Assembly: GCF_000600335.2 (NCBI RefSeq)
Contig: NZ_KK088579.1
Location: 1-39,188, forward strand
Source: Rubellimicrobium mesophilum DSM 19309
GTDB lineage: Bacteria > Pseudomonadota > Alphaproteobacteria > Rhodobacterales > Rhodobacteraceae
Reading direction: 5' to 3'
Length of the DNA stretch: 39,188 bases
Each line of letters opens with the position of its first letter. Positions within the stretch are counted from its first letter, which is position 1. Made by a program: the position numbers and the translations under genes. Below are positions 29,377 through 37,936 of this stretch, one piece after another. The notes beneath the pieces were generated by a model. The model saw only the letters and a program-made list of their open reading frames with translations, made no database searches and was not told the origin of the DNA.

Positions 29377-30363
29377 ATGGCCAGGGACCGGGATCGCGGC
29401 GAGGAGTTCGCGAGGCCGCTGCGTCGCCTGCTGGTGACGCTTCTCGTGCTCGCCTGCTTCGCGCTGTTCCTCGTCTGGCGCATCGACTCCCCGCGCGTGG
29501 AGCGGATGCGGTCGCAGGTCGAGGATGCCATCGTGCCCCGGCTCGACTGGATGATGGCGCCGGTCACCGGCCTCGTTCAGCTCGCCGGCGACTTCCGCAG
29601 CTACCAGCGCATCCACGAGCAGAACCTGGAGCTGCGGCGCGAGCTCCAGCAGATGTCGGTCTGGCGCGAGGCGGCCCTGCGGCTGGAGCAGGAGAACGCC
29701 AAGCTCCGCGACCTCAACAACGTCTCGCTCGACCCCGCGCTGACCTACATCACCGGCACGGTGATGGCGGATTCGGGGAGCCCCTTCCGCCAGTCGGTGC
29801 TCCTCAACGTGGGAGGCCGCGATGGCATCGTCGACGGCTGGCCGACCATGGACGGGATCGGCCTCGTGGGCCGGGTCTCGGGCGTGGGCCAGACGACGAG
29901 CCGGGTGATCCTGCTCACCGACACCTCGAGCCGCATCCCCGTGGTCATCCAGCCCTCGGGCCAGAAGGCGATCCTCACGGGCGACAACTCGGCCTATCCC
30001 CTCCTCGACTTCATCGAGGACCGCGACGCGGTGCGGCCCGGGGACCGCGTGGTGACGGCCGGCGACGGCCACCTCTTCCCGGCCGACCTCTTCGTCGGCC
30101 GCGTGGCGCAGGGCACGGACGGGCGGCTCCGCCTCCGCCTCGCCGCCGACTACGAGAGGCTGGAGTTCGTCCGCGTCCTCCGCAGCCGCATGGTCGAATC
30201 CATCTCGGACCCGGGCGGCCTGATCGTCCCCGTCACCGGCATCGAGAACCCGCCGCCCCAGGACGAAGGCGCCGGCTTCATCGGGCCTCCGCCCCCGCCC
30301 GGCATCCTGGCCGGCACCTCGGCCGCCCCCGCCACGCCGCCCGAGGGGGTGCCCAGTGACTGA
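29377..30363 (+). CDS. mreC: rod shape-determining protein MreC
   Basis: 328 residues. One N-terminal membrane helix (LLVTLLVLACFALFLVW), a periplasmic coiled coil (about residues 65-110, QNLELRRELQQMSVWREAALRLEQEN), then the beta-rich MreC domain (VLLNVGGRDGIVDGWPTM, GLVGRVSGVGQTTSRVILLTDTSSRIPV, RVVTAGDGHLFPADLFVGRV). Ends in a Pro-rich tail. Scaffold linking MreB/MreD to PBP2. Starts 16 bases after mreB; its end overlaps mreD by eight bases. Confidence 0.96.
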   Translation: MARDRDRGEEFARPLRRLLVTLLVLACFALFLVWRIDSPRVERMRSQVEDAIVPRLDWMMAPVTGLVQLAGDFRSYQRIHEQNLELRRELQQMSVWREAALRLEQENAKLRDLNNVSLDPALTYITGTVMADSGSPFRQSVLLNVGGRDGIVDGWPTMDGIGLVGRVSGVGQTTSRVILLTDTSSRIPVVIQPSGQKAILTGDNSAYPLLDFIEDRDAVRPGDRVVTAGDGHLFPADLFVGRVAQGTDGRLRLRLAADYERLEFVRVLRSRMVESISDPGGLIVPVTGIENPPPQDEGAGFIGPPPPPGILAGTSAAPATPPEGVPSD

Positions 30364-30898
30364 CGGGCGCCTCGGAACCGGGGCCTGGTCCGCCCGGATC
30401 GCCTATCTCGCGCTGGCCTTCGTGCTGCTGGCGGCGCCGCTCCTGCCGCTCAACACGGTGCCGCGCAGCTATGGCGCCCCCGATATCCTGCTGGCGGCCA
30501 CGGCGGCCTGGGCGGCGCGGCGGCCGGACACCCTGCCGGCCCTCGTGGTCGCGGGCGTGTTCCTCCTCGCCGACTTCCTGTTCCATAGGCCGCCGGGCCT
30601 CTACGCGGCGCTGGTCCTGATGATGACCGAGAGCCTCCGCCGCCGTTCGCCCCGGCTGCGAAGGGGCTCGTTCCTGGTGGAGTGGCTCACCGTCGCGGTC
30701 TGGATCGCGGCAATCGGCCTCGCGAGCTACCTGATCCTCGCGTTGTTGATGATCCCGCAGGCGGCGATCCGGTATACTCTGGTGCAGACCGTCCTGACGA
30801 TCGCGCTATATCCCGTCGTCGCGGGGGTGGCGCACGTGGCGCTGGGCCTCAGGCGGCCCGCGCAGGGCGAGGTGGACGCATTGGGGCACAGGCTATGA
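30356..30898 (+). CDS. mreD: rod shape-determining protein MreD
   Basis: 180 residues, mostly membrane helices (IAYLALAFVLLAAPLLPL, LPALVVAGVFLLADFLF, LTVAVWIAAIGLASYLILALLMI and a last helix near VVAGVAHVALGL). Positional and sequence match to MreD, the integral membrane member of the elongasome. Starts with GTG inside the mreC tail and its TGA overlaps the mrdA ATG, so translation of the three is coupled. Confidence 0.92.
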   Translation: MTDGRLGTGAWSARIAYLALAFVLLAAPLLPLNTVPRSYGAPDILLAATAAWAARRPDTLPALVVAGVFLLADFLFHRPPGLYAALVLMMTESLRRRSPRLRRGSFLVEWLTVAVWIAAIGLASYLILALLMIPQAAIRYTLVQTVLTIALYPVVAGVAHVALGLRRPAQGEVDALGHRL

Positions 30899-32838
30899 AG
30901 CGGCAGCGCAACGAGAGCTCCGAGGTCTGGCCGCGCATGACGCGGCGGGCGGTCCTGCTCGGCACCGCCCAGGTCGGGCTCATGGGCGTGCTGGGCTGGC
31001 GCATGAAGGCGCTCCAGATCGACCAGGCCGACCAGTTCGCCCTGCTGGCCGAGGAGAACCGCGTCAACATGCGGCTGATCCCGCCGTCGCGCGGCCTGAT
31101 CTTCGACCGAAACGGCATCCCGCTCGCCACCAACGAGCCCGTCTACCGCATCGTCATCGTGCGCGAGGCCGCCGGCGAGCCCGAGGAGGCGCTCGCGCGC
31201 CTGTCGCGGGTCATGGTGCTCGACCCCGAGGACATCCAGGGCAGCCTCGAGGAGATGGAGCGCGTGGCCTCCTTCGTGCCCGTGACGGTGAAGGACCGCG
31301 TGACCTGGGACGACGTGGCGCGGGTGACGGCGAACGCCCCTGCCCTGCCCGGCATCACCGCCGAGGTGGGCCTCTCGCGCAACTACCCCGCCGGTCCCGA
31401 CACCGCGCATATCGTGGGCTACGTGGGGCCGGTCAGCGACTACGACCTGTCGCTGATGGAGGATCCCGACCCGCTGTTCCAGATCCCCAAGTTCCAGTTC
31501 GGCAAGACCGGCGTCGAGGCGAAGTACGAGGAGCAACTCCGCGGCAAGGCCGGGGCCCAGCGGATCGAGGTCAACTCCCTGGGCCGCGTCATGCGCGAGA
31601 TCTCGCGCGAGGAGGGCATCCCCGGCACCGACCTCCAGCTCACCATCGATGCGGACCTCCAGGCCTACGTGGAGGCGCGGATGGAGGGCGAGAGCGCCGC
31701 CTGCGTGGTGATCGACTGCGCCTCGGGCGACCTCCTGGCCGTGGGCAACGCGCCCTCCTTCGACCCAAACCTCTTCGTGCGCGGCATCTCGGTCCCCGAC
31801 TGGACCGCGCTCAACGAGAACAAGTACCGCCCGCTCTCGGCCAAGGCGGTGCAGGGCGCCTACCCGCCGGGCTCCACCTTCAAGATCGTGACCGGCCTCG
31901 CCGCGCTGGAGGCCGGGGTGATCGCTCCGGAGGAGACCGTCTACTGCGCGGGCGTCACCGACATCTCGGGCATCAAGTTCCACTGCTGGAAGAAGGGCGG
32001 CCACGGCAACGTCGACTACAACGACAGCCTGAAATACTCCTGCGACTGCTACTACTACGAGGTCGGCCAGAGGGTCGGCATCGACGCGATCTCGGCCATG
32101 GCCAAGAAGCTGGGCGTCGGCGTCAGGCCCGACATCCCGATGTCGGCGGTGGCCGAGGGGATCGCCCCCGACGGGGCCTGGAAGCTCGCGCTGTTCAACG
32201 ACGTCTGGCGGGTCGGCGACACGGTGAACGCCTCCATCGGCCAAGGCTACGTCCTCGCCACGCCGCTCCAGCTCGCCGTGATGACGGCGCGCGTGGCCAC
32301 CGGGCGCGAGGTCATGCCGCGCCTCGTCAAGTCCATCGACGGGGTCGAGCAGCCCTCGGGCGCGGGCGGGCCCCTCGGCATCAACGAGAACTCGCTCCGC
32401 CGGGCCCGCGCCTCGATGTTCGACGTGGTGAACCACGCGCGCGGCACGGCCCACAGGTCGCAGATCATGACGCCCGGCATGGAGATGGCGGGCAAGACCG
32501 GCACCAGCCAGGTCCGCCGCATCACCCCGGAGGAGCGGGCCCGCGGCGTCACCTCGAACGCGGACCTTCCCTGGGAACGCCGCGACCACGCGCTCTGGGT
32601 GGACTTCGCGCCCTACGACAACCCCCGCGTCGCGGTCTGCGTGGTGGTGGAGCACGGCAGCGGCGGCTCGACGGCGGCGGCGCCCATCGGGCGGGACGTG
32701 ACGCTCCAGGCTCTCTACAACGGATTCCCGCCGCTCGACGCCTATCCCTCGGACCAGCGCGAGACGGCGGGCGAGATGCAGGCGCGGGTTCGCGCGCTGC
32801 TGGCCGGGCGGTCCCGGCCGACCCTGCAACGGGCCTGA
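30895..32838 (+). CDS. mrdA: penicillin-binding protein 2 (elongasome transpeptidase)
   Basis: 647 residues. Short cytoplasmic N-terminus, one membrane anchor (RRAVLLGTAQVGLMGVLGWRM), the dimerisation/pedestal domain with SRGLIFDRNGIPLATNEPVY, and the transpeptidase domain with catalytic Ser327 in PPGSTFK (SxxK), Ser382-Cys-Asp (SxN-like) and Lys534-Thr-Gly. Cross-links peptidoglycan during lateral growth in the periplasm, partnered with RodA. The ATG overlaps the mreD stop (ATGA). Confidence 0.97.
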   Translation: MKRQRNESSEVWPRMTRRAVLLGTAQVGLMGVLGWRMKALQIDQADQFALLAEENRVNMRLIPPSRGLIFDRNGIPLATNEPVYRIVIVREAAGEPEEALARLSRVMVLDPEDIQGSLEEMERVASFVPVTVKDRVTWDDVARVTANAPALPGITAEVGLSRNYPAGPDTAHIVGYVGPVSDYDLSLMEDPDPLFQIPKFQFGKTGVEAKYEEQLRGKAGAQRIEVNSLGRVMREISREEGIPGTDLQLTIDADLQAYVEARMEGESAACVVIDCASGDLLAVGNAPSFDPNLFVRGISVPDWTALNENKYRPLSAKAVQGAYPPGSTFKIVTGLAALEAGVIAPEETVYCAGVTDISGIKFHCWKKGGHGNVDYNDSLKYSCDCYYYEVGQRVGIDAISAMAKKLGVGVRPDIPMSAVAEGIAPDGAWKLALFNDVWRVGDTVNASIGQGYVLATPLQLAVMTARVATGREVMPRLVKSIDGVEQPSGAGGPLGINENSLRRARASMFDVVNHARGTAHRSQIMTPGMEMAGKTGTSQVRRITPEERARGVTSNADLPWERRDHALWVDFAPYDNPRVAVCVVVEHGSGGSTAAAPIGRDVTLQALYNGFPPLDAYPSDQRETAGEMQARVRALLAGRSRPTLQRA

Positions 32839-32848
32839 GGAGGCACGG

Positions 32849-33988
32849 GTGAGCTACCTCGAATACCAGGTCAAGTACGTTCCCGCGGGGCTGAAGAAGC
32901 TCCTCTACATCAACTGGCCGCTCGTCCTCCTCATCACCGCCGTGTCCTGCATGGGCTTCATCATGCTCTACTCGGTGTCCGGCGGCCGGATGGAGGTCTG
33001 GGCCGAGCCGCAGATGCAGCGGTTCGCGGCGGGGATGGTGGCGATGATCCTGATCGCCATGGTGCCCATCGGCTTCTGGCGCGGCATCTCTTGGCTGGCC
33101 TACCTGGGCTCCGTCGGCCTCCTCGTGCTGGTGCTGTTCATCGGGGAGGTCGGCAAGGGCGCGCAGCGCTGGCTCGACGTGGGGCCGGTGGAGATCCAGC
33201 CCTCCGAGATCGCCAAGATCGCGCTCGTGATGGCGCTGGCCGCCTACTACGACTGGCTGCCGCCCCGGCGCGTGTCGAACCCGATCTGGATCATCCCGCC
33301 GGTCCTCCTGATCCTGATCCCCGTCGCCCTGGTGCTGAAGCAGCCGAACCTCGGGACGGCGGCCCTGATCCTCGGGACCGGGGGCGCGGTGATGTGGTGC
33401 GCCGGCGTCCACTGGGCCTACTTCGGCACCGTGTTCGGCGCCGTGGGCGGCGCGGTCTACGCCGTCTTCGAGGTGCGCGGCACGCCCTGGCAGTTCCTCC
33501 ACGACTACCAGTATTCGCGCATCGACACCTTCCTCGACCCCTCCCGCGACCCGCTGGGCGAGGGCTACAACATCACGCAGGCGACCATCGCGCTGGGCTC
33601 GGGCGGCTTCGCGGGCAAGGGCTTCATGCAGGGCACGCAGTCGCGCCTCAACTTCCTGCCCGAGAAGCACACCGACTTCATCCTGAACACCCTGGCCGAG
33701 GAGTTCGGCTTCCTCGGCTCCTTCACGCTCCTCGCGCTCTACGGCCTGATCCTGGCCTTCCTCTTCCACGCCGCCATGAGCTGCCGGGACCGCTTCTCCT
33801 CGCTGCTCATCACCGGGATCGGGGCGACGTTCTTCCTGCTGTTCTGCGTGAACATGCTGATGGTGATGGGCCTCGCGCCCGTGGTGGGCGTGCCGCTGCC
33901 GCTGATGAGCTACGGGGGCTCGGCCATGATGGTGCTCCTCGCCGCCTTCGGCCTCGTCCAGAGCGCCTATGTCCACAGACCAAGATAG
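32849..33988 (+). CDS. rodA: rod shape-determining protein RodA, peptidoglycan glycosyltransferase
   Basis: 379 residues, SEDS family, about ten membrane helices. Seen: family blocks GKGAQRWLDVGPVEIQPSEIAKIALVMALA, LKQPNLGTAALIL, and after the large periplasmic loop FLPEKHTDFILNTLAEEFGFLGS and VVGVPLPLMSYGGSAM. Polymerises glycan strands from lipid II with PBP2. GTG start at 32849 is supported by GAGGAGGCAC eight bases upstream, ten bases after mrdA. Confidence 0.96.
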   Translation: MSYLEYQVKYVPAGLKKLLYINWPLVLLITAVSCMGFIMLYSVSGGRMEVWAEPQMQRFAAGMVAMILIAMVPIGFWRGISWLAYLGSVGLLVLVLFIGEVGKGAQRWLDVGPVEIQPSEIAKIALVMALAAYYDWLPPRRVSNPIWIIPPVLLILIPVALVLKQPNLGTAALILGTGGAVMWCAGVHWAYFGTVFGAVGGAVYAVFEVRGTPWQFLHDYQYSRIDTFLDPSRDPLGEGYNITQATIALGSGGFAGKGFMQGTQSRLNFLPEKHTDFILNTLAEEFGFLGSFTLLALYGLILAFLFHAAMSCRDRFSSLLITGIGATFFLLFCVNMLMVMGLAPVVGVPLPLMSYGGSAMMVLLAAFGLVQSAYVHRPR

Positions 33989-34928
33989 ATCGGGCCCCGT
34001 CAAGGTCCTCTTCGCCGCTCGGGACAAGGACTGGGAGGACTACCGCGAGGTCCTGCCCCGGGCCCTGGCCGAGGCGGGCGTGAACGCCGACCTCTCCTGC
34101 GACCACCCGCCCCAAGAGGTCGACTGGATCGTCTACGCCCCCGGCGGGACCCTCTCGGACTTCTCGCCCTACGCCCGTGCCAAGGGCGTCCTGAGCCTCT
34201 GGGCCGGGGTGGAGCGGATCGTCGGCAACCCGACCCTGACCCAGCCGCTGGCGCGCATGGTGGATAGCGGGCTGCGGCAGGGGATGGTGGAATGGGTCGT
34301 CGGCCAGGCGCTCCGCCACCACCTCGGCCTCGACCGGCACGTCCTCCACCAGGACGGCGTCTGGCGGCACGAGGCGCCGAAGCTCGCCACCGACCGGCCC
34401 GTGACGGTGCTGGGGCTCGGGGAGCTAGGCCTAGCCTGCGCCCTCGCGCTCGCGGCTCTCGGCTTCCCCGTGACCGGCTGGAGCCGCCGACCGACCGAGG
34501 AGCCGCGCCTCGCCCGCACCCTCTCCGGGGCGGATGGCCTCGCGGAGGCGCTGCGGGGCGCCGAGATCGTGGTCCTCCTCCTGCCGCTCACGCCCGACAC
34601 CGAGAACCTGATGGACGCAGACCGCCTCGCCCTCCCCGCGCGCGGCTTCGTCCTCCTCAACCCCGGGCGCGGCGCCCTGATCGACGATGCGGCGCTCCTC
34701 GCGGCGCTCGATTCGGGACAGGTCGGCCACGCCACGCTCGACGTGTTCCGGCAGGAGCCCCTGCCCCCCGACCATCCCTTCTGGGCGCATCCCCGGGTGA
34801 CGGTCACGCCCCACATCGCCGCCGAGACCCGGCCCGCCACCGCCGCCCGCGTGATCGCCGAGAACGTCCGCCGGGGCGAGGCCGGAGAGCCGCTCCTCTA
34901 CCTCGTGGACCGGGGCGCGGGCTACTAG
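33969..34928 (+). CDS. glyoxylate/hydroxypyruvate reductase A-type D-2-hydroxyacid dehydrogenase
   Basis: 319 residues. N-terminal catalytic lobe (VKVLFAARDKDWEDYREVLPRAL), NAD-binding lobe with VTVLGLGELGLACALALAALGF, and the catalytic triad of the family: Arg in LLNPGRGALID, Glu in VFRQEPLP, His in TPHIAAETRP. Reduces glyoxylate or hydroxypyruvate with NAD(P)H in the cytoplasm. Its ATG lies 20 bases inside rodA, so it is translated with the cell-shape operon although its function is metabolic. A terminator hairpin follows at 34952. Confidence 0.9.
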   Translation: MSTDQDRSGPVKVLFAARDKDWEDYREVLPRALAEAGVNADLSCDHPPQEVDWIVYAPGGTLSDFSPYARAKGVLSLWAGVERIVGNPTLTQPLARMVDSGLRQGMVEWVVGQALRHHLGLDRHVLHQDGVWRHEAPKLATDRPVTVLGLGELGLACALALAALGFPVTGWSRRPTEEPRLARTLSGADGLAEALRGAEIVVLLLPLTPDTENLMDADRLALPARGFVLLNPGRGALIDDAALLAALDSGQVGHATLDVFRQEPLPPDHPFWAHPRVTVTPHIAAETRPATAARVIAENVRRGEAGEPLLYLVDRGAGY

Positions 34929-34951
34929 GAGGCGCGCCGGCACGATCCGCG

Positions 34952-34972
34952 CGGCGCCATTTCTTGGCGCCG
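34952..34972 (+). terminator. terminator hairpin after the rodA-ghrA unit
   Basis: CGGCGCC (34952-34958), loop ATTTCTT, GGCGCCG (34966-34972), a perfect 7-bp stem 23 bases after the stop of the dehydrogenase gene. Confidence 0.6.
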
Positions 34973-34984
34973 TGGCCGCCGCCG

Positions 34985-34999
34985 TTAACGGTTTCTCAA
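34985..34999. promoter_or_regulatory. CtrA-like motif in a convergent gap
   Basis: TTAA-CGGTTTC-TCAA, one mismatch from TTAA-N7-TTAA, within the palindrome CCGTTAACGG at its left. It lies between two convergent genes, where no start codon of a known gene follows, so its target is unclear. Confidence 0.3.
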
Positions 35000-35046
35000 C
35001 CATTCTCGGGCAGGGTGATCCTGTCCCTGGGTCGCCGCCCGGCGGG

Positions 35047-35073
35047 GTAGGGGAAGTTGCGCCCGGCCCCTAC
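35047..35073 (-). terminator. hairpin at the end of the SseB gene
   Basis: GTAGGGG (35047-35053) pairs with CCCCTAC (35067-35073). The stem spans the TAG stop codon of the minus-strand gene. A 7-bp stem with a 13-base loop; weak as a terminator. Confidence 0.4.
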
Positions 35074-35819
35074 CGCAGCCTCGGTGGCCCCGTCGGCGTC
35101 TCGGTCGGGTCCTCCATGTCGAAGCGCAGCCCCACCTTGGCGATCCTCTCGATCACCGGATCTCCCTCCGCGAGGAAGGTCACGTCGAGCCGCAGGTCCT
35201 CGGCCCCCGACAGCGCCACCGCCGCGTTGATCCCGCCCGCCAGCGGCTCCTCGGACCCCGGCCGCGCGCCGACGAAGGCCAGCAGATGTCCGCGCGACCC
35301 GTCCGACCAGTCCACGGCCGCGAGCCACGCCGCCCGCGCCAGCCCCTCCCCCTGCGCGAGCCGCCGGTCCAGCGTCGTCAGGAGAGACGTCGGCAGCCCC
35401 TTGGGCGGATGCAGCGCGACAGGCCGGGCCTCGACCCGAGACGGCTCCCCGGCGAGGTTCCGGGCCAGCCAGTCCAGCGCCTCGGGCGCGACCATCAGCG
35501 GGTCGGCCAATCCGTCGAGGTGCAGCGCTACCCCGACCCCCTGCCCCTCCAGCATCTGCGCGAGGGCCAGTCCCGAGAGCGTCGCCGTCGGCCTCGGCGC
35601 CCCGCCCGCGAAACCCGAGATGCTGTCATGCGCGACGACATGGGGCACGTCGCCCGCCTCCACCGTCTCGGGCGTCACGTCCTCGCCCTCGACCTCGCCC
35701 TGGAGGGGCAGCACGAGCTCGGCCCCGGACAGGACCTCGTAGAGCCGCAGCCGCGCCACGTCGTCCTCGGGACGCGACAGGAACAGCCGCGCCGCGCGGG
35801 CCAGAGAGGTCTCAGCCAT
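35070..35819 (-). CDS. SseB family protein
   Basis: 249 residues. The N-terminal ~130 residues follow the SseB N-domain (DVARLRLYEVLSGAELVLPLQG, PHVVAHDSISGFAGG, ALAQMLEGQGVGVALHLDGLADPLMVAPEALDWL), and the C-terminal part the SseB C-domain (HLLAFVGARPGSEEPLAGGINAAVAL). The family's role in the cytoplasm is not established; E. coli SseB is linked to serine sensitivity. The ATG at 35819 lies inside the end of the uracil-DNA glycosylase gene (8-base overlap), so the two form one operon. Confidence 0.85.
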   Translation of the reverse strand: MAETSLARAARLFLSRPEDDVARLRLYEVLSGAELVLPLQGEVEGEDVTPETVEAGDVPHVVAHDSISGFAGGAPRPTATLSGLALAQMLEGQGVGVALHLDGLADPLMVAPEALDWLARNLAGEPSRVEARPVALHPPKGLPTSLLTTLDRRLAQGEGLARAAWLAAVDWSDGSRGHLLAFVGARPGSEEPLAGGINAAVALSGAEDLRLDVTFLAEGDPVIERIAKVGLRFDMEDPTETPTGPPRLR

Positions 35820-36486
35820 TCAGCACCTCCCGCACCCGGGCGCGGAGGGCCGGCAGGACCTCCTCTCCGAACCAGGGGTTCTTCTTGAGCCACGAGGTAT
35901 TCCGCCACGACGGATGCGGCAGCACGAAGAGGCCCGGCGCGTGGTCTCGCCAAGCCCGCACCCTCTCCGTCACGCCGCCCTTGCCCAGGTGCCAGGCCTG
36001 CGCCGTCCCGCCGATCACCAGCGTCGTCTCGATCCCCGGCAGCGCCGCCATGGCTTCGTCCCGCCAGGTCCGGGCGCAGATCGCCGGCGGCGGGATGTCC
36101 GACCCGCTCGCGTCGTAGCCCGGAAAGCAGAAGCCCATCGGCACGATGGCGATGCGGTCGCGGTCGTAGAACTCCTCGTGCGACACGCCCATCCACTCCC
36201 GCAGCCGGTCGCCCGAGGGGTCGAGGAACGGCGTCCCCGACTCGTGCGCCCGCGCGCCGGGCGCCTGCGAGGCGATCAGCAGCCGCGCCCCGGGCCGGAA
36301 CCAGACCACGGGCTTCGGCGCGTGCCGCGTCGCGGTCACGGCGAAGCGTGGCGCGCAGAGGCGGCAGGCCGCGATCCGCTCCCAGACCGGGGCCTCGGCC
36401 CTCCCGCATCCGGGAGCAGCATACGGTTTCGGTTGCCCCAGCACAGGCCGCCCCCTAACTGGACCGGGCGCCGCCTCGGAGGACAT
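35812..36486 (-). CDS. uracil-DNA glycosylase family protein
   Basis: 224 residues. Contains CRLCAPRF near residue 50, LLIASQAPGARAHESGTPFLDPSGDRLREWMG (substrate motif of the UDG superfamily), VPMGFCFPGYDASGSDIPPP, and LPHPSWRNTSWLKKNPWFGEEVLP, the family's C-terminal His motif. Single CxxC only, so a [4Fe-4S] cluster is not evident. The start at 36486 gives an N-terminus some 35 residues longer than relatives I remember, and has no strong ribosome site; a start further in is possible. It is divergent from nhaA with one base between the start codons. Confidence 0.82.
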   Translation of the reverse strand: MSSEAAPGPVRGRPVLGQPKPYAAPGCGRAEAPVWERIAACRLCAPRFAVTATRHAPKPVVWFRPGARLLIASQAPGARAHESGTPFLDPSGDRLREWMGVSHEEFYDRDRIAIVPMGFCFPGYDASGSDIPPPAICARTWRDEAMAALPGIETTLVIGGTAQAWHLGKGGVTERVRAWRDHAPGLFVLPHPSWRNTSWLKKNPWFGEEVLPALRARVREVLNG

Positions 36487-36487
36487 C

Positions 36488-37936
36488 GTGTATCGCGTCT
36501 GGGATTTCGTCAGCACCTACTCGCTCCTGATGATCGGGGGCGCGATCCTTGCCCTGATCTGGGCCAACGTCGATCCCCACGCCTATCACGCCGTCGTGGA
36601 CTGGACGATCCTGGCGGGCGGCCCCATCGGCGAGCCCACCTACGCCCCGGACGGCAGCGTCGCAACCCGGACGCTGACGCTCCACTTCCTCGTCAACGAC
36701 ATCCTGATGGCCTTCTTCTTCGCCGTCGCCGCCAAGGAGGTCTGGGAGGCCATGGTGCTCGAGCAGGGCAGCCTGCGCGGGAAGTCCGCCTTCGTGCCGG
36801 TCCTCTCGGCCGTGGGCGGCATGGCGGGGCCGGTCGTCGTCTACCTGCTCCTCGCCGCGCTGCTCGGCTCCGAGACCTACGACGCCGTCGCCCATGGCTG
36901 GGCCGTGCCCACGGCGACCGACATCGCCTTCTCCTACATCGTCGCGCGGATCATCTTCGGCGCAGGCCACCCGGCGGTGAGGTTCCTCCTGCTCCTGGCC
37001 ATCGTGGACGACGCGCTGGGACTCCTCATCATCGCGGTCTTCTACCCGAAGGGCGACGTGGCGCCGGAATGGCTCCTCCTCAGCCTTGGCGCGGCTCTCG
37101 CGGCCTACGTCCTCTTCAACTGGCTGCCGCGGTTCCTCGACCGGGGGAACGAGGTCCAGCCGAACGCCACGTGGATGCGCCGCAACCTGTCCTTCTGGCC
37201 CTACCTCCTCGCAGGGGCGGTGAGCTGGTTCGGCTTCCAGGAGGCGGGCCTGCACCCGGCGCTGGGGCTCCTGCCGATCATCCCGACCATGCCGCACGCC
37301 GACCGGGGCTTCGGCATCTACGCCGAGGCCGAGCAGCACCTGACCGACATCCTCAACAGGTTCGAGCACGCGCTGAAGGTGCCGGTCGAGTGGATCCTGT
37401 TCCTGTTCGGCCTGCTCAACGCGGGGGTGGAGCTCAACTCGGTCGGCACGCCCACCTGGCTGATCCTGACGGGCCTGCTGATCGGCAAGCCGGTCGGCAT
37501 CTTCCTGGCCGGTTGGATCGGGGCGCGCGGCCTGCGGCTCGGCCTCTCGCGCGGGATGGACTTCCGCGACCTGCTGGTCGTCGGCTTCGTGGCGGCCATC
37601 GGCTTCACCGTCGCGCTGTTCGTCGCGGGGGTGGCCTTCTCGCCCGAGGCGACGCTGGCCGGCCATCCGATCCAGGAGGCCGCCAAGCTCGGTGCGCTCT
37701 TCAGCGTGCTGGCGGCTCCGATCGCCTGGGTGGTCGCGCGGATGACCGGCGTGCGCCGGCAGATGGGAGAGCGAATGCCGCTGCCGCACACCCCGGCGTG
37801 GACGGGGCCGCCCGGGCAGGCTAGAGGGGAACCCCGAAGGAGAACCCGACCATGCCCGAGCCCAGCACCCCGGCCCCGCAGCGCGAAGTGCGTGTCCGCG
37901 ACCTCGTCTTCGGCAACGACCGCCCGCTCGTGGTGA
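36488..37936 (+). CDS. nhaA: Na+/H+ antiporter NhaA
   Basis: 482 residues as read. Integral membrane antiporter that expels sodium in exchange for protons. Seen: FLVNDILMAFFFAVAAKEVWEAM, VPTATDIAFSYIVARIIFG, the ion-binding Asp pair Asp174-Asp175 in AIVDDALGLLIIAVFY, and the closing VGFVAAIGFTVALFVAGVAF. GTG at 36488 is supported by CGGAGGA five bases before it. The last ~55 residues (from GERMPLPHTP) are Pro/Arg/Ser-rich, unlike the family, and overlap the first 85 bases of kdsA; a one-base deletion upstream of a TAG at 37822 in another frame would explain this. Confidence 0.9.
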   Translation: MYRVWDFVSTYSLLMIGGAILALIWANVDPHAYHAVVDWTILAGGPIGEPTYAPDGSVATRTLTLHFLVNDILMAFFFAVAAKEVWEAMVLEQGSLRGKSAFVPVLSAVGGMAGPVVVYLLLAALLGSETYDAVAHGWAVPTATDIAFSYIVARIIFGAGHPAVRFLLLLAIVDDALGLLIIAVFYPKGDVAPEWLLLSLGAALAAYVLFNWLPRFLDRGNEVQPNATWMRRNLSFWPYLLAGAVSWFGFQEAGLHPALGLLPIIPTMPHADRGFGIYAEAEQHLTDILNRFEHALKVPVEWILFLFGLLNAGVELNSVGTPTWLILTGLLIGKPVGIFLAGWIGARGLRLGLSRGMDFRDLLVVGFVAAIGFTVALFVAGVAFSPEATLAGHPIQEAAKLGALFSVLAAPIAWVVARMTGVRRQMGERMPLPHTPAWTGPPGQARGEPRRRTRPCPSPAPRPRSAKCVSATSSSATTARSW

